From assembly GCA_041572755.1 (NCBI GenBank), contig JBFFRY010000007.1, positions 1 through 64,000 on the forward strand: a DNA stretch of 64,000 bases. Direction: 5' to 3'. The position numbers were made by a program, and so were the translations under genes. Of this stretch, positions 42,114 through 49,953 are shown piece after piece. Below the pieces are notes generated by a model, which was not told where the DNA came from, did not search any database, and worked only from the letters and a program-made list of their open reading frames with translations. This stretch comes from JBFELU01 sp041572755 (GTDB lineage: Bacteria; Actinomycetota; Acidimicrobiia; Spongiisociales; UBA11373). The first letter of the stretch is position 1. Every line of letters begins with the position of its first letter.

Positions 42114-43145
42114 ATGCGAGTGGCGGTCATCCCCGGTGATGGGACGGGTCCCGAGGTGGTCGCCGAGGCCCTGAAGGTGCTCGAAGCCGCCGACCGGGCG
42201 TTCGACCTCAAGCTGGAGTTCGAGCGCTACGACCTCGGCGGCGAGCGGTATCTCAGAACCGGGGAGACCCTGCCGCCGCCCGTCCTCGACGAGCTGCGCC
42301 ACGTGGATGCGATCCTGTTCGGGGCGATCGGGCATCCCGAGGTCAAGCCGGGGATCCTCGAGCGGGGGATCATCCTCCGCCTTCGCCGGGAGATGAACCA
42401 GTACATCAACTTGCGGCCGGTCCGGCTGCTCCCCGGGGTGACCACGCCGCTGCGCGGCAAGGGACCGGAGAGCATCGACATGGTGATCGTTCGGGAGAAC
42501 CTCGAAGGCCTCTATGTGGGCGCCGGGGGCTTCACCGAGCAGGGAACCCCCCGTGAAGTCGCGCTTCAGACGTCGGTGAACACGCGGTTCGTCGTCGAGC
42601 GGTGTATCCGATTCGCCTTTGGCCTCGCCGCCGGGCGGACCCGGCGCAAGGTCACCTTCTGCGGGAAGACCAACGTGCTCACCTACGCCCACGACCTGTG
42701 GGATCGGGTGTTCGAGGAGGTGGCGGACGACTTCCCCGATGTGGAAGCCGACTACGCCAACGTGGACGCCGTCTGCGTGTGGATGATCGAAAGCCCGGAG
42801 CGCTTCGACGTCATCGTCACCGACAACATGTTCGGCGACATCATCACCGATCTGGGCGCCGCCATCCAGGGAGGCATGGGAATGGCCGCCGGTGCCAACC
42901 TGAACCCCGAAGGCGTCTCGATGTTCGAGCCGATCGGGGGCACCGCCCCCGACCTGGTCGGAACCGGTCGGGTGAACCCGATCGCCGCCATCCGGGCGGC
43001 CGCCATGCTGCTCGAACACACCGGCCATCCCGACGCCGCGGCCGCGGTCGATCGCTCTTCGGCTGAGGTGGCCGGGGAGTCTGCCGCCTTGCCCACCGTC
43101 GAGGTGGGCGACCGCGTGGCGCAGCTGGTGGGGACGGGCCCATGA
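42114..43145 (+). CDS. leuB: 3-isopropylmalate dehydrogenase
   Basis: 343 residues; oxidises 3-isopropylmalate with NAD. Segments: VIPGDGTGPEVVAEALKVLE, FGAIGHPEVKPGILERGIIL, REMNQYINLRPVRLLPGV, VIVRENLEGLYVGAGG, FCGKTNVL, VTDNMFGDIITDLGAAIQGG and FEPIGGTAPDLVGTG. The catalytic Tyr/Lys and metal Asp residues in the dehydrogenase core are present. Tartrate or isocitrate dehydrogenase relatives look similar, but the leu operon context fixes the call. ATG abuts the preceding TAG; the end overlaps leuC. Confidence 0.93.
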   Translation: MRVAVIPGDGTGPEVVAEALKVLEAADRAFDLKLEFERYDLGGERYLRTGETLPPPVLDELRHVDAILFGAIGHPEVKPGILERGIILRLRREMNQYINLRPVRLLPGVTTPLRGKGPESIDMVIVRENLEGLYVGAGGFTEQGTPREVALQTSVNTRFVVERCIRFAFGLAAGRTRRKVTFCGKTNVLTYAHDLWDRVFEEVADDFPDVEADYANVDAVCVWMIESPERFDVIVTDNMFGDIITDLGAAIQGGMGMAAGANLNPEGVSMFEPIGGTAPDLVGTGRVNPIAAIRAAAMLLEHTGHPDAAAAVDRSSAEVAGESAALPTVEVGDRVAQLVGTGP

Positions 43146-44587
43146 CGGTGACCCGGCCCGACCGCCCGCCGACCTCCACGACCGGGGCTCGGACGCTGCT
43201 CGACAAGATCTGGGAGGCCCACGTGGTGGAGCGGGCCGAGGGCCGTCCCGACCTGCTCTACGTCGATCTCCATCTCGTCCACGAGGTGACCTCTCCGCAG
43301 GCCTTCGCCGGGTTGGCGGCGGCCGGCCGTTCGGTTCGTCGCCCCGACCTGACGCTCGCCACCGTCGATCACGCCGCTCCCACCCTGGATCGAGCGGCCG
43401 GTATCGCCGATCCGGTTTCCCGCAAGCAGGCAGAGACGCTGGCCGAGAACTGCCGGTCTGCCGGGGTCCCGCTCTATGCCCTCGACGACGCCCGCCAAGG
43501 CATCGTCCACGTCATCGGGCCGGAGCAGGGTCTGACCCAGCCGGGTATGACCATCGTGTGCGGCGACAGCCACACGTCGACCCACGGAGCGTTCGGTGCC
43601 CTCGCGTTCGGGATCGGGACCTCGGAGGTCGAGCACGTGCTCGCCACCCAGACCCTGCCCCAGCGCAAGCCCCGCACGACGTCGGTGACCGTCGACGGCG
43701 AGTTGGGTGCCGGGGTCACGGCCAAGGACGTCATCCTCGGCATCATCGCCCGGATCGGTGTCGGGGCAGGGGCCGGACACATCGTCGAGTACCGGGGCAG
43801 CGCCATCCGGGCCCTCTCGATGGAGGGGCGGATGACGGTGTGCAACATGTCCATCGAGGCCGGTTTTCGAGCCGGGATGATCGCTCCCGACGACACCACC
43901 TTTGGCTACCTGGAGGGAAGGGCCCACGCCCCCAAGGGCCAGGCGTGGGAGGAGGCGCTGGAGTACTGGCGCTCGCTGCCCTCCGACGAGGGTGCCGGCT
44001 TCGACGTCGGGTTCGAGGTCCCGGCCGCAGAACTCGAACCGTTCGTGAGCTGGGGCACCAACCCGGCCCAGACCGTGCCGATCACCGGGGTGGTTCCCTC
44101 GCCCGACGACTACGCCGACCCGCTGGAGCGGGAAGCGTGCGCCCGAGCCCTGGCCTACATGGATCTGGAGCCGGGGACACCGATGACCGAGATTCCCATC
44201 GATCGGGTCTTCGTGGGGTCCTGCACCAACGCCAGGATCGAGGATCTTCGTGCCGCCGCCGCGGTCGTCGCCGGCCGGACCGTGCACCCCGGGATCAGTG
44301 CCATGGTGGTTCCCGGATCCGGTCTGGTGAAGGCGCAGGCGGAGCAGGAGGGACTCGATCGGGTGTTCCGCGATGCCGGGTTCGAGTGGCGGGACGCCGG
44401 ATGCTCTCTGTGTATCGCCATGAACGGTGACGAGGTGGCCTCCGGTGAGCGATGCGCCTCGACCTCCAACCGCAACTTCGAGGGACGGCAGGGGAGGGGA
44501 TCCCGAACCCACCTGGTCAGTCCGGCGATGGCGGCGGCGGCCGCCCTCGAAGGCCACTTCGTCGACGTTCGGGAGGTGACGGGCTGA
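43142..44587 (+). CDS. leuC: 3-isopropylmalate dehydratase, large subunit
   Basis: 481 residues of the aconitase superfamily. TLLDKIWEAHVV, LLYVDLHLVHEVTSPQAFAG, TVDHAAPT, GMTIVCGDSHTSTHGAFGAL, GTSEVEHVLATQTL and ILGIIARIGVGAG are conserved. The three cluster Cys are in FVGSCTNARIEDL and DAGCSLCIAMN. The ATG overlaps the leuB stop (ATGA) and the gene ends in a TGATG overlap with leuD. It dehydrates and rehydrates isopropylmalate with LeuD. Confidence 0.96.
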   Translation: MTVTRPDRPPTSTTGARTLLDKIWEAHVVERAEGRPDLLYVDLHLVHEVTSPQAFAGLAAAGRSVRRPDLTLATVDHAAPTLDRAAGIADPVSRKQAETLAENCRSAGVPLYALDDARQGIVHVIGPEQGLTQPGMTIVCGDSHTSTHGAFGALAFGIGTSEVEHVLATQTLPQRKPRTTSVTVDGELGAGVTAKDVILGIIARIGVGAGAGHIVEYRGSAIRALSMEGRMTVCNMSIEAGFRAGMIAPDDTTFGYLEGRAHAPKGQAWEEALEYWRSLPSDEGAGFDVGFEVPAAELEPFVSWGTNPAQTVPITGVVPSPDDYADPLEREACARALAYMDLEPGTPMTEIPIDRVFVGSCTNARIEDLRAAAAVVAGRTVHPGISAMVVPGSGLVKAQAEQEGLDRVFRDAGFEWRDAGCSLCIAMNGDEVASGERCASTSNRNFEGRQGRGSRTHLVSPAMAAAAALEGHFVDVREVTG

Positions 44588-45210
44588 TGGAGCCGGTCAC
44601 CACCATCCGGGGGCCGATGGCGCCGCTGATGCGGACCAATGTGGACACCGACCAGATCATCCCCACCGAGTTCCTCAAGCGCACCGAGAGGACCGGGTTC
44701 GGCGCCTTCCTGTTCTGGGACTGGGCCCACCGCGACGACGGCAGTCCCGATCCGTCGTTCGTGCTCAACCGCGAGGAGTACCGCAACGCCGCCGTGCTGG
44801 TCACCGGACCCAACTTCGGGTCGGGGTCGTCGCGAGAGCACGCCCCCTGGGCGCTCCAGGACTGGGGGTTTCGGGCCATCGTCGCCCCGTCGTTCGCCGA
44901 CATCTTCCTGGCGAACTGTCACAAGATCGGCTTGTTGCCGGTGGCGCTCCATGCCGCCGAGGTGGAGGCACTGGGCGATCTCGCCACCACCGACCCGACC
45001 GCCGAAGTCACCATCGATCTCGAGGCGCAGACGGTCGTGGCACCTGGTCTCGAGGCTGCCTTCGACATCGACCCGGCCGTGAAGTGGGGCTTGCAGCGGG
45101 GTCTCGATGAGGTCGGCCTCACCCTGCAGGGCCTGACCGCGATCGAAGCTTTCGAATCGACTCGTCCCCGGTTCAAGCCGGTATTGACCACACATGAACA
45201 GGAACGGTGA
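44587..45210 (+). CDS. leuD: 3-isopropylmalate dehydratase, small subunit
   Basis: 207 residues; swivelling domain of the dehydratase. RTNVDTDQIIPTEFLKR, GPNFGSGSSREHAPWALQDW and VAPSFADIFLANCHKIGLLP are diagnostic. The ATG at 44587 shares one base with the leuC stop. The longer upstream frame is shadow within leuC. The stop overlaps a GTG that opens the ilvE frame. Confidence 0.96.
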   Translation: MEPVTTIRGPMAPLMRTNVDTDQIIPTEFLKRTERTGFGAFLFWDWAHRDDGSPDPSFVLNREEYRNAAVLVTGPNFGSGSSREHAPWALQDWGFRAIVAPSFADIFLANCHKIGLLPVALHAAEVEALGDLATTDPTAEVTIDLEAQTVVAPGLEAAFDIDPAVKWGLQRGLDEVGLTLQGLTAIEAFESTRPRFKPVLTTHEQER

Positions 45211-45215
45211 TCCCG

Positions 45216-46127
45216 ATGATCGAATCCAAATACGTGTGGAGTGACGGGGAGCTGATCGCGTGGGAAGACGCGACGGTTCACGTGCTCTCCCACGCCTTGC
45301 ACTACGGCAGCGGTGTCTTCGAGGGCATCCGGGCCTACGACACGACGGACGGCACAGCGGTCTTTCGGATGCGGGAGCACTACGAGCGCCTGCATCGTTC
45401 GGCTGCGGCGTACGGGATGCCGATGCGTTGGACCGTCGGCGAGCTGGAGGTCGCCACCAAGGAGGTGCTGGCCTCCAACGAGTTGAAGAGCGGGTATGTG
45501 CGCCCCATCGTCTTCTACGAGCTCGGAGCGATAGGGCTCGACCCCCGCAATGCTCGGGTCAGGACGATGATCGCCACGTGGCAGTGGGGCAAGTACCTGG
45601 GTGAGGACGGTGTCATCAACGGCATCCGGCTGATGACGTCGTCCTGGCGGAGGTTCCCGTCGGCTTCGTTCCCCAACGCCAAGGCCACCGGCACCTACAT
45701 CAACAGCATCCTCGCCAAGCGGGAGGCGTTGCAGGCCGGCTACGACGAAGCCCTGATGCTGGACGTCGACGGGCGAGTCTCGGAGGGAAGCGGAGAGAAC
45801 CTGTTCCTGGTGGCGGACGGCAAGGTCTCGACCCCTTCACTCGACTCCGGGTGCCTCGACGGCATCACGCGCGACACGGTCATGAAGCTCCTGCGGGATC
45901 AGGGCTATGAGGTCACCGAAGCCGAGATCGCCCCCGAGCAACTCTGCGAGGCCGACGAGCTCTTCCTGACCGGCACCGCCGCCGAGGTGACCCCGGTGCG
46001 TGAGGTCGATGACTGCCGGATCGCGAACGGCAAGCCGGGCGAGGTCACTCGGCTGACGCAGCGGCTCTTCGAGGAGACGGTGACCGGGAGGCTCCTCGAG
46101 TACCGCGATTGGCTGGCCTACGTGTAG
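45216..46127 (+). CDS. ilvE: Branched-chain amino acid aminotransferase
   Basis: 303 residues, class IV PLP aminotransferase. Family N-terminus IESKYVWSDGELIAWEDATV, HALHYGSGVFEGIRAY, SSWRRFPSASFPNAKATGTY with the PLP Lys, EALMLDVDGRVSEGSGENLF, and FLTGTAAEVTPV. A GTG at 45207 overlaps the leuD stop, but the ATG at 45216 fits homology and has AGGAA ten bases upstream; I prefer it. It is the last gene of the operon and carries out the final step for Val, Leu and Ile. Confidence 0.95.
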   Translation: MIESKYVWSDGELIAWEDATVHVLSHALHYGSGVFEGIRAYDTTDGTAVFRMREHYERLHRSAAAYGMPMRWTVGELEVATKEVLASNELKSGYVRPIVFYELGAIGLDPRNARVRTMIATWQWGKYLGEDGVINGIRLMTSSWRRFPSASFPNAKATGTYINSILAKREALQAGYDEALMLDVDGRVSEGSGENLFLVADGKVSTPSLDSGCLDGITRDTVMKLLRDQGYEVTEAEIAPEQLCEADELFLTGTAAEVTPVREVDDCRIANGKPGEVTRLTQRLFEETVTGRLLEYRDWLAYV

Positions 46128-46178
46128 GGAGGGCTCCCCACGTCCCGGGCCGGGCCGCCGTCGCAGGAGATCGGCGTA

Positions 46179-47531
46179 TCAGCGCCCACCGGGGCCTCCG
46201 GCGGCCAGCAGGCGCAAGGCGATCGCCTCCCCGAGGATTCCCTTGCGAAGCTCGTCGAGGTCCTGGCTCTCGTCGGGCCCATGGGCCCGGCTCGTGGGAT
46301 CGGCGACACCGGTGAGAACGATGGCCGACTCCGGGTACACCTCCTCGAACTCGGCGACGAAGGGGATGGATCCGCCGACCCCGATTTCGGCGACGTCGGC
46401 GCCCCAGGCTTCGGCAAAGGCTTCGCGAAAGGCGGCGACTCGCGGGTCGGAGGTATCGGCGGCGAACGGCGCTCCCGCCTCGAAGGGAGTCACGGTGACC
46501 TCGGCACCCCACGCATCGAGGGCCTCGAAGTGCTCCCGGAGGGCTTCCAGCGCCCGTTGGGGGTCGTCTCCGGGAGCCAGCCTCACGCTCACCTTGGCCC
46601 GGGCAACCGGAACGAGCTGGTTGATGGCTTCGGCCACCGGGGGAGCGTCCATGGCCAGCACCGCCGCCGCCGGCCGGGTCCACATGCGGGAGGTGAGTGA
46701 GCCCTCCCCGATGAGGCGGACCGAGGGCAGCACCCCGGTCTGTTCCCGCAGCTCGCTCTCGGTCAGATCGAGGGGCTCCGCCTCGTTGGACACCAGGCCC
46801 GGGATGGCCACCCGCCCCTCGGCGTCGTGCAGCGTGGCGAGCAACCTGGTGAGCACGGTGAGGGCATCGGGGACGACGCCTCCTCCCATGCCGCTGTGGA
46901 TGCCCTTGTCGAGAGTGCGGACTTCGAGGAGGACCGCCGCCAGACCGCGCAGTGAGATGGTGAGGGCCGGGTGGCCCACCCGCCAGTTGCTGCTGTCGGC
47001 GATGACGATCACGTCCGCGGCCAGTAGCTCACCGTGGGCGGCCAGGTAGTCACCGAGGTGAGCCGAGCCGACCTCCTCCTCGCCTTCGACGAAGACCTTG
47101 AGCCCGACCGGCGGGGCGCCGCCGAAGGCCCGCATCACCCCGGCGTGGAGGACCACGTTGGCCTTGTCGTCTGAGGTTCCTCGCCCGTAGAGGCGGCCGT
47201 CTCGTTCGGTTGGTTGGAACGGAGGGGTCGACCATTCCCCGTCGGGTCCGGGCGGCTGGACGTCGTGATGGGCATAGAGGAGGACCGTGGGGGCCCCCTC
47301 GGGGGCCGGGCAGGCGGCGAACACGGCCGGGTGGGCTCCCTCGACCTCGAGCAGCCGCACGTCGGGGAAACCGGCATCGGCGTAGAGGGCCGCCACCGCC
47401 TCGGCGCAGCGGCGCACTTCGGCGGGATCGAATGCAGCGGCGCTGACCGAGGGGATGCGCACCAGTGCCTCGAGGTCGGATTGGATAGCAGGGAACAGGT
47501 CGTCGATGGTCGAGCGCAGGTCGTCGTTCAT
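46179..47531 (-). CDS. M20-family metallopeptidase / dipeptidase
   Basis: 450 residues, cytoplasmic. VLLYAHHDVQPPGPDGEW (metal His near 88, catalytic Asp90), YGRGTSDDKANVVLHAG (bridging Asp near 121) and VFVEGEEEVGSAHLG (Glu near 151) are the canonical M20 metal and catalytic sites; IHSGMGGGVVPDA and HGPDESQDLDELR are the lid and late-His regions. The sequence is nearest to the CNDP/dipeptidase group rather than ArgE or DapE. ATG at 47529-47531. It lies divergently to the DUF885 gene and might share its promoter region; a role in peptide turnover is likely. Confidence 0.9.
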   Translation of the reverse strand: MNDDLRSTIDDLFPAIQSDLEALVRIPSVSAAAFDPAEVRRCAEAVAALYADAGFPDVRLLEVEGAHPAVFAACPAPEGAPTVLLYAHHDVQPPGPDGEWSTPPFQPTERDGRLYGRGTSDDKANVVLHAGVMRAFGGAPPVGLKVFVEGEEEVGSAHLGDYLAAHGELLAADVIVIADSSNWRVGHPALTISLRGLAAVLLEVRTLDKGIHSGMGGGVVPDALTVLTRLLATLHDAEGRVAIPGLVSNEAEPLDLTESELREQTGVLPSVRLIGEGSLTSRMWTRPAAAVLAMDAPPVAEAINQLVPVARAKVSVRLAPGDDPQRALEALREHFEALDAWGAEVTVTPFEAGAPFAADTSDPRVAAFREAFAEAWGADVAEIGVGGSIPFVAEFEEVYPESAIVLTGVADPTSRAHGPDESQDLDELRKGILGEAIALRLLAAGGPGGR

Positions 47532-47590
47532 GGCGCCGAAACTAGCCGCCTCCGGTTGGTCCTAGCCTGCTGGGGAACCAAGGAGTGCCC

Positions 47591-49252
47591 ATGACCCAGG
47601 ACCCAACCCGGCTCGCCGACGCGTACTGGCAGTACCGGCTCGAGACGTCTCCCACCCAAGCCCTGATGCTCGGCGACCACCGCTTCGACGCCCTCCACGA
47701 GGAAGCCTCCCGTGAGGCCGAGGACCGCCACATCGCCCGCCTCGAGGAGTTTGCGGGTGCTGCGGAGGCGATCGACCCTGCCGGCCTGTCGGCCGACGAG
47801 CGGGTCACCGTCGAGACCCTCGCCGAGACCGCCCGCGCCGAGGCAGACCACCTGGCCGCCCGCCTCGCCGAGGTCGCCGTGAATCACGTGATCGGCCCGC
47901 AGGCGATGCTCCCCGTGATGGTGCCTCAGCTGCCGATCACCGAACCGGAGCATGCCGCGGCGCTCGAAGAGAAGTATCGGGGAGTGGGCCGGATGTTCGG
48001 GGAGCTGAGCGAACGGATCCGTGAGGGGGTCGCCGGGGGTCGGGCGCCGATCGACCTCCACTGCGACCGCACGGTGGCCTGGCTCGACGCGATCCTCGAT
48101 TCAGCCGTCGAGGAAGACCCCTATCTCAAGGTGCGGGTTCCCGAGGCGTTCTCCGAGGCCGACGCCGCGGCGTGGAAGGAACGCCTGGCCGCGATCGTTG
48201 CCGGGGTGATCCGTCCCGGCCTCCGCAGGTTCCGGGACGTCATCGCCGATGAGGCCCGGCCGGTGGCCCGGTCAGTCGAGGCCCCGGGTCTGTGCACGCT
48301 CCCCGGTGGCGAGGAGGCCTACGCGGCGGCCGTTCGCCGCTACGTCACCCTCGACATGGACCCCGTCGACGTTCATCGCATCGGGCTCGAGCAGGTGGAA
48401 CGGCTCGCCGAGGAATACCGAGCGCTGGGGTCCTCCGTGATGGGTACCACCGACCTGCCGCAGATCATGAGTGCCCTGCGCGACGATCCCGACCTCCACT
48501 TCTCCGATGGGCCGGCGGTGGTGGCCGCCTCCGAAGCGGCGCTGGCGAAGGCCAGAGCGGCGATGGGAAGCTGGTTCGGCCGGCTCCCCGAGGCCGACTG
48601 CGTGGTCGCCGAGACCGCCGACGGCCCGATCGCCTTCTACTACCCACCCGCCGAGGATGGAACCCGGCCCGGCACGTTCTTCGTGAACACCTCCGATCCG
48701 GCGAACTGGGGAACGTTCCAGATCGAGTCGATGGCCTTCCACGAGGGGATCCCCGGCCATCACCTCCAAATCGCCATCTCCCAGGAGCTCGAGGGTGTGC
48801 CCGATTTCCGCCGCCACATCCTGGTGTCGGCCTATGCGGAGGGTTGGGGTCTCTACACCGAGCGGCTCGCCGACGAGATGGGTCTCTACCGCAGCGATCT
48901 CGATCGCTTCGGCATGCTGTGGGGCGACTCGATGCGGTCCTGCCGCCTCGTGGTGGACACCGGTGTGCACGCCCTTGGATGGAGCCGCCGGCAGGCGATC
49001 GACTTCATGATCGAGAATTCGCCGATGGCCGTCGGTCAGGTCGAGGCTGAGATCGACCGCTACATCGGGATGGCCGGCCAGGCCCTCTCCTACATGCTGG
49101 GCCGCTTGGAGGTGGATCGGCTCCGCACCGCAGCCGAGACGGCCATGGGGGAGCGGTTCGACATCAAGGGCTTCCACGACGTGGTGCTCGGCTCGGGCAC
49201 GGTGACCCTCGGCACCCTCGGTCGCCTGGTCGGGGAGTGGGGCGGGTTCTAG
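47591..49252 (+). CDS. DUF885 family putative metalloprotease
   Basis: 553 residues, no signal peptide. The family signature is SMAFHEGIPGHHLQIAISQE with the H-E-x-x-x-x-H-H block starting at His384, followed by SAYAEGWGLYTERLADEMGL, a third ligand region. These residues resemble zinc-peptidase motifs and the family is annotated as metal-dependent carboxypeptidase-like. ATG at 47591 has AAGGAG six nt upstream; a GTG two codons earlier overlaps that site. Diverges from the M20 gene and ends convergently with the DUF5658 gene. Confidence 0.85.
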   Translation: MTQDPTRLADAYWQYRLETSPTQALMLGDHRFDALHEEASREAEDRHIARLEEFAGAAEAIDPAGLSADERVTVETLAETARAEADHLAARLAEVAVNHVIGPQAMLPVMVPQLPITEPEHAAALEEKYRGVGRMFGELSERIREGVAGGRAPIDLHCDRTVAWLDAILDSAVEEDPYLKVRVPEAFSEADAAAWKERLAAIVAGVIRPGLRRFRDVIADEARPVARSVEAPGLCTLPGGEEAYAAAVRRYVTLDMDPVDVHRIGLEQVERLAEEYRALGSSVMGTTDLPQIMSALRDDPDLHFSDGPAVVAASEAALAKARAAMGSWFGRLPEADCVVAETADGPIAFYYPPAEDGTRPGTFFVNTSDPANWGTFQIESMAFHEGIPGHHLQIAISQELEGVPDFRRHILVSAYAEGWGLYTERLADEMGLYRSDLDRFGMLWGDSMRSCRLVVDTGVHALGWSRRQAIDFMIENSPMAVGQVEAEIDRYIGMAGQALSYMLGRLEVDRLRTAAETAMGERFDIKGFHDVVLGSGTVTLGTLGRLVGEWGGF

Positions 49253-49302
49253 GGGGGCGGCCGGAACGCCGCTGGTCGTTTGCCCCGACGATGGGCGGCC
49301 CC

Positions 49303-49827
49303 TCAGCCGGCGAATGTCAGGGTGAGGTGGTAGCCGGTCAGCACCAAGAAGCCCCCGAGCAGCAGTAGTGAGGCCTCGAGCACCCGACGGTAGCGACGCA
49401 GCGTCCACAAACCCATCGCAACCGCCCCGACCAGGGTCAGCTTGAAGACGGCGGCCACCACCGGATCGAAGCCCAGCAGCTCGGCCATCACCGGGTTGAG
49501 TTCGGTGGCTCCGAGACCGAGGGCCCGTACGGTGAGCAGCAGATCCACGGCATTGAGGAGCACCACCGCTCCGAGGACCGCGGCCACGGCGCCGGGACGA
49601 TCCCGGTAGTTGATCAGCAGCCGGGCGCCGGCCGCGCGGATCGGTCCGGGCCCGGCGAGGCGGCGGTCGAAGCCGCTTCTCCGCTCCGGATAGTGCAGGG
49701 AGGCCCGCCGCACTCGGCGGTCCGCCACGCGTCGGTTCTCGATGGTGCTCTCCACCGACTCCTCCACTACGGAGGGTAGCCGATCAGTATCCCTCAGTCG
49801 TCGTGGCGGGTCGGAGGGGATCGCCAC
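49303..49827 (-). CDS. DUF5658-like membrane protein
   Basis: 174 residues: a basic N-terminal cytoplasmic part with ERRSGFDRR and RRVADRRVRR repeats, then three membrane segments. LNAVDLLLTVRALGLGATEL followed by NPVMAELL is characteristic of DUF5658, whose members have this D-x3-T and E-x-NP pattern. GTG at 49825-49827 has GGAG nine nt upstream and is a modest start. Function unknown; it is next to no clear partner. Confidence 0.7.
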   Translation of the reverse strand: MAIPSDPPRRLRDTDRLPSVVEESVESTIENRRVADRRVRRASLHYPERRSGFDRRLAGPGPIRAAGARLLINYRDRPGAVAAVLGAVVLLNAVDLLLTVRALGLGATELNPVMAELLGFDPVVAAVFKLTLVGAVAMGLWTLRRYRRVLEASLLLLGGFLVLTGYHLTLTFAG

Positions 49828-49953
49828 CGAGTCCGCTCCGGGTCGACGGGTGGTGCGGCGCTTGCCGTCGCGGGCGCCGAGGGTCGCCTCGTCCCTCTCC
49901 TCCCCGGCACTGACCCGGGACGCAACGGGGCGGTCCCGCTATGCTGCCCGGCT

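Noticed and set aside
46128..46178. Terminator between ilvE and the M20 gene
   Set aside because: Only a five-base GGGAG/CTCCC pairing is visible, too weak to call.
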